A stretch of DNA of 8,507 nt from Bacteroidales bacterium M2 (GTDB lineage: Bacteria > Bacteroidota > Bacteroidia > Bacteroidales > Muribaculaceae), in NCBI GenBank assembly GCA_001689415.1, contig LUJM01000050.1:1-8507 (forward strand), given 5' to 3'. The notes below the pieces were generated by a model. That model searched no databases. It saw only the letters and a list, made by a program, of their open reading frames with translations, and was not told the origin of the DNA. Below, one piece after another: positions 8,001-8,507 of this stretch. A program made the position numbers and the translations under genes. Each line of letters begins with the position of its first letter. The stretch's first letter is position 1.

Positions 8001-8131
8001 TCATCGAGGCTCCACCTTCTTCTCAATCCCAATCTGCCGACGACAAAAAGTCAATGGTGGCAGAGCCGGCAACTCCTTATCGGAGTATTGATTACCCAAC
8101 CCGTAGCACACCCCGCTCAATCGGATTATGA
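2075..8131 (+). CDS. Giant N6-adenine methylase / MutS-domain-I / SF2 helicase fusion
   Basis: This is a 2018-aa protein, numbered from the ATG at 2075; a TTG at 2066 or an ATG at 2099 are less likely starts. Residues 106-200 carry an N6-methylase core: FYTP (106), FLEPSAGQGAF (130-140, SAM-binding motif I) and NIPF (199-202, a variant of NPPY/F motif IV). A Pro-rich linker (about 393-412) leads to a MutS domain I (about 416-505) that keeps the mismatch-reading Phe-Tyr-Glu (440-442). A second Pro/Lys-rich linker covers about 505-600. A middle region (about 607-1120) has the GHIFYNPL pattern at 879. The helicase has Walker A GTGKT (1147-1151), DESH (1312-1315), SGTT (1365-1368) and QRDGRAIR (1648-1655). 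Coiled coils lie at about 1736-1795 and 1900-1955, and the tail is Gln/Ser/Pro-rich. All key helicase motifs are intact. The plan resembles P1 DarB and ICE methylase-helicases, so the likely role is protecting or remodelling element DNA during transfer. Substrate and methylation activity are unproven. Confidence 0.88.
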   Translation: MSYNRLQTMRDNINAIRLVLRLDVEHRNAENALEREILRKYAGFGGLKCILQDANELADAAKWSKSDIELFAPTVELRRLIHDYSKDDREFAAYMDSLKASVLTAFYTPAPVIDALATSLRERGVKIKKFLEPSAGQGAFIDSFLKNENYPGAETLVFEKDLLTGKILSALHPSISTEIKGFERIDPDFEDYFDVAASNIPFGDFAVADPRYATSKEIAYRQSTKAIHNYFFLKALDSVHEGGIVAFITSQGVMNAASPFVRMELMRRSDLVGAVRLPNNTFSDNAGTDTGSDLIILQKHTDKKALSADEEFFIQSIVDRDTKAPTNKYFAAYPQNIICTEAKIGTDPYGKPAIIYKHEGGVYGIARDLRDALEDSLRLRLNLDLYNNHGIKPPTPDPATPTPAPKPKVTKVAETPLMTQYKEMKKRHPDAILMFRVGDFYEMMGVDAVKASEILGITLTRRRNGKAGSIELAGFPHHALDTYLPKLVRAGQRVAICEQLEDPKQKQNEEYKPTEIITPPPTVEPKPDPAPVERPAPEVKPQPQEIETDGGPDFNDNPDPRLFAYNLFGELEPLEKPKRQPRQPKTDEDKPKPTPKIEISDATAKKFRPLSEKELEFYGSLNWEDNPPINGFYETMMSIAHRQMAEMEAERQAAEATKKEIITENGTVIEKTEGYFVPQPRVAKVEKPEPVERDMSPRKFSEDIQHFHQNGSMVVDNGQVGFLSEVRKNGATFTPLPIKPEQEKRAMLYITLSETYQQLYHYEAETHEASTELRQHLNDYYDEFVDRYGNLNEKQNAKFILMDANGRDALALERGENGHFVKADIFDHPVAFAVDEVTSVDTPMEALSASLNKYGEVNLEYMGSLVDMEQDAMIDSLAGHIFYNPLVANYEIADRFIAGNVVQKAEEVKAWIDREEARIKDFPGYDVVEPFIALSKESLKALEEATPRRITFDELDFNFGERWIPTGIYSAYMSNLYGTEVKIVYAPSMDEYSVDARHKNMKIWEEFCVRGHYRTYDGMNLLKHALHNTVPEIKKCIGQDENGHDIKVPDAEAIQLANTKIDEIRNGFTEWLEAQSPEFKEQLVDMYNRKFNCFVRPHYDGSHQTFPAINMKLLGERCNVKSIYQSQKDCVWMLKQNGGGICDHEVGTGKTLIMCMAAHEMKRLGLAHKPMIIGLKANVADIAMTYQAAYPNARILFADAKSFEAKNRVNFFNQIKNNDYDCVIMSHDQFGKIPQSPEIQQEILQAELDTVEENLEVVKQQGKDVSRGMLKGLIKRKENLTAKLETLQYQMEQNKDSIVDFRQMGIDHIFVDESHQFKNLMFNTRHDRVAGLGNSEGSQRALNLLYAIRTIQERTGKDLGATFLSGTTISNSLTELYLLFKYLRPKELERQDIRCFDAWAAIFAKKTTDYEFNVTNSIVAKERFRYFIKVPELAAFYNEITDYKTAEDVGVDRPAKNEILHNIPPTPQQEEFIQKLMEFAKSGDATILGREPLSETEEKAKMLIATDYARKMALDMRMISPTYEDDSDNKASHCAKMIAEYYHKYDAQRGTQFVFSDLGTYKPGEWNVYSEIKRKLIEDYGIPAHEIRFIQECKTERSRKAVIQAMNDGDVRVLFGSTSMLGTGVNAQKRAVCIHHLDTPWRPSDLTQRDGRAIRAGNEIAKLYADNKVDVIIYAVEKSLDSYKFNLLHCKATFIAQLKSGALGARTIDEGSMDEKNGMNFSEYMAILSGNTDLLDKAKLEKRIAALESERKSFNKGRGDSEFKLQTITHDIANNEAAIERMRADWERYDKVVQRDKEGNPINNLTIDTCNLSDEKNMGIHLQGLAQRTDTHGLYQRIGEVYGFPISIISERVVSDGVEKVQNRFVVEGHYKYKYNNGQLAMADTHAACMNFVNALEKIHGIIAQYEERTAKLKADVPILEGIMAKTWGKEDELKQLKSELAALDRKIAAELAPKHDEKDGEEVKPDTQQQQPGKVIEAPPSSQSQSADDKKSMVAEPATPYRSIDYPTRSTPRSIGL

Positions 8132-8135
8132 TTAT

Positions 8136-8178
8136 AAATGGCAACGAATGATTTTTCTTTCATTGGTTGCCATTTTTT
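8136..8178 (+). terminator. Strong intrinsic terminator after the methylase-helicase gene
   Basis: AAATGGCAACGAATGA (8136-8151) and TCATTGGTTGCCATTT (8160-8175) form a 16-bp stem with one mismatch and an 8-nt loop. A run of six T ends at 8178. It begins 4 nt after the TGA stop. It should end the element operon and isolate the BlaI-type gene downstream. Confidence 0.85.
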
Positions 8179-8271
8179 ATTTATAGATATTATCCAGTTG
8201 AACAGTAGCTGTTTATAATATTATATCGATATTTCATGGTTAATTTTTTCACACATAATTTAATTTTTTAC
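8179..8271. other. AT-rich spacer with several small palindromes
   Basis: This stretch has no gene and is strongly AT-rich compared with the genes on its left. It holds AACAG-TAG-CTGTT (8201-8213), the perfect palindrome TATAATATTATA (8214-8225) and the overlapping palindrome ATATCGATAT (8223-8232). These could be repressor sites, part of an attachment region, or chance in AT-rich DNA. Confidence 0.3.
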
Positions 8272-8302
8272 TTGTGTAGCTAAAAAATTAGCTATATATT
8301 TG
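8272..8302 (+). promoter_or_regulatory. Promoter of the BlaI-type gene
   Basis: A -33-like TTG (8272-8274) is followed after 20 nt by TATATTTG (8295-8302), an exact match to the Bacteroidota -7 box TAnnTTTG. The expected start is near 8308-8310, giving a leader of about 20 nt before the ATG at 8329. Confidence 0.7.
8277..8294. promoter_or_regulatory. Probable operator: perfect dyad TAGCTAA-N4-TTAGCTA
   Basis: TAGCTAA (8277-8283) and TTAGCTA (8288-8294) are exact reverse complements separated by AAAA. The 18-bp dyad fills the space between the -33 and -7 boxes. BlaI/MecI repressors bind dyads in their own promoters as dimers, so this is the natural autoregulatory operator. The sequence is not the staphylococcal TACA/TGTA type, so the assignment is from position and symmetry. 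Confidence 0.6.
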
Positions 8303-8328
8303 CAGCGTAACTCCAAACTAATATTGTT

Positions 8329-8507
8329 ATGAAGAAACTTTCCGAACGTGAAGAAGAAATCATGAGCATTCTCTGGAATGATGGTAATCCACTATTTATC
8401 CGCGAGATAATAGACAGGATGACATCGGATGGGCAAAGCCGTCCAAACTTCAGCACAATCGCCACTTTTGTGAGGGGGTTGGAAACTAAAGGATGGTTGG
8501 CACATGA
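8329..8507 (+). CDS. BlaI/MecI-family transcriptional repressor (N-terminal 59 codons; continues beyond the window)
   Basis: The visible part reads MKKLSEREEEIMSILW, then FIREIIDRM, then NFSTIATFVRGLETKGWLAH. This is the winged-helix DNA-binding domain of BlaI/MecI repressors: the opening 'L...E.EIM.ilW', a central helix, and the recognition helix and wing 'ST...V..LE.KGwl.h'. The C-terminal dimerisation part and its protease-sensitive site lie outside the window. Family members repress a promoter until a membrane sensor protease of the BlaR1/MecR1 (M56) type inactivates them; such a gene commonly follows directly, but it cannot be seen here. The regulated function in Bacteroidales is often not beta-lactamase. 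The ATG at 8329 is supported by the family start and the promoter 27 nt upstream. Confidence 0.88.
   Translation, partial: MKKLSEREEEIMSILWNDGNPLFIREIIDRMTSDGQSRPNFSTIATFVRGLETKGWLAH

Larger units (their letters stand above)
1..8131 (+). mobile_element. Part of a Bacteroidales ICE / conjugative-transposon backbone (both ends outside or undefined)
   Basis: This is inferred from gene content. A DUF3945-type tail, a type IA topoisomerase-like gene, a DUF1896 gene and a giant N6-methylase/helicase lie in order on one strand, an arrangement known from Bacteroidales conjugative elements. The genes are closely packed or overlapping, and a strong terminator follows the last one at 8136-8178. After it the sequence becomes markedly AT-rich and a BlaI-type regulator begins, which may be cargo or host chromosome. 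No integrase, relaxase, tra gene, attachment site or terminal repeat is visible, so the limits are only those of the supporting genes. Confidence 0.5.

Noticed and set aside
1..8507. CRISPR array, tRNA or rRNA genes
   Set aside because: No regularly spaced repeats, cloverleaf-like segments or rRNA-like stretches were seen on either strand.

Overview
The window looks like the regulatory/DNA-processing part of a Bacteroidales integrative conjugative element (ICE, conjugative-transposon type), followed by the start of an unrelated regulator gene. Three things point to Bacteroidota. Two promoters carry the phylum-type -7 box (TAnnTTTG). No gene has a clear Shine-Dalgarno site. The gene order (DUF3945-like tail, type IA topoisomerase-like protein, DUF1896 protein, giant N6-methylase/helicase) is typical of Bacteroidales conjugative elements. 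No integrase, relaxase or tra gene is visible, so the mobile-element label rests on gene content alone.

Layout, all genes on the + strand: (1) 1-234, C-terminal tail of a DUF3945-type protein. (2) 235-336, a 102-bp spacer with a long hairpin and a short motif (AACCACTATCTCCAA). (3) 337-1407, a shortened type IA topoisomerase homologue that keeps the active-site tyrosine but has lost the metal-binding acidic motif. (4) 1408-1638, a 231-bp spacer with a promoter and a two-hairpin RNA ending in a terminator-like stem, then a second copy of the AACCACTAT motif just before the next gene. (5) 1639-2085, a DUF1896 protein. (6) 2075-8131, a 2018-residue protein with an N6-adenine methylase domain, a captured MutS mismatch-recognition domain, a long middle region, an SF2/Snf2-type helicase and C-terminal coiled coils. 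It overlaps the DUF1896 gene by 11 nt. (7) 8136-8178, a strong terminator hairpin. (8) an AT-rich spacer with a promoter overlapped by an 18-bp dyad, then the first 59 codons of a BlaI/MecI-family repressor.

Functional picture (inference): the topoisomerase-like protein, the DUF1896 protein and the methylase-helicase probably handle or protect element DNA during excision, transfer or establishment. The giant protein has the same overall plan as the phage P1 antirestriction protein DarB (methylase plus helicase).

The most unusual signal is in the two spacers. The short RNA predicted at about 1499-1584 has an exposed linker and a hairpin arm that are antiparallel and collinear complements of the leader of the topoisomerase-like gene (272-308). 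The linker can also pair with the leader of the DUF1896 gene (1618-1631). This suggests a riboregulator or attenuator embedded in the element, loosely comparable to RteR of CTnDOT, but none of it is tested here.
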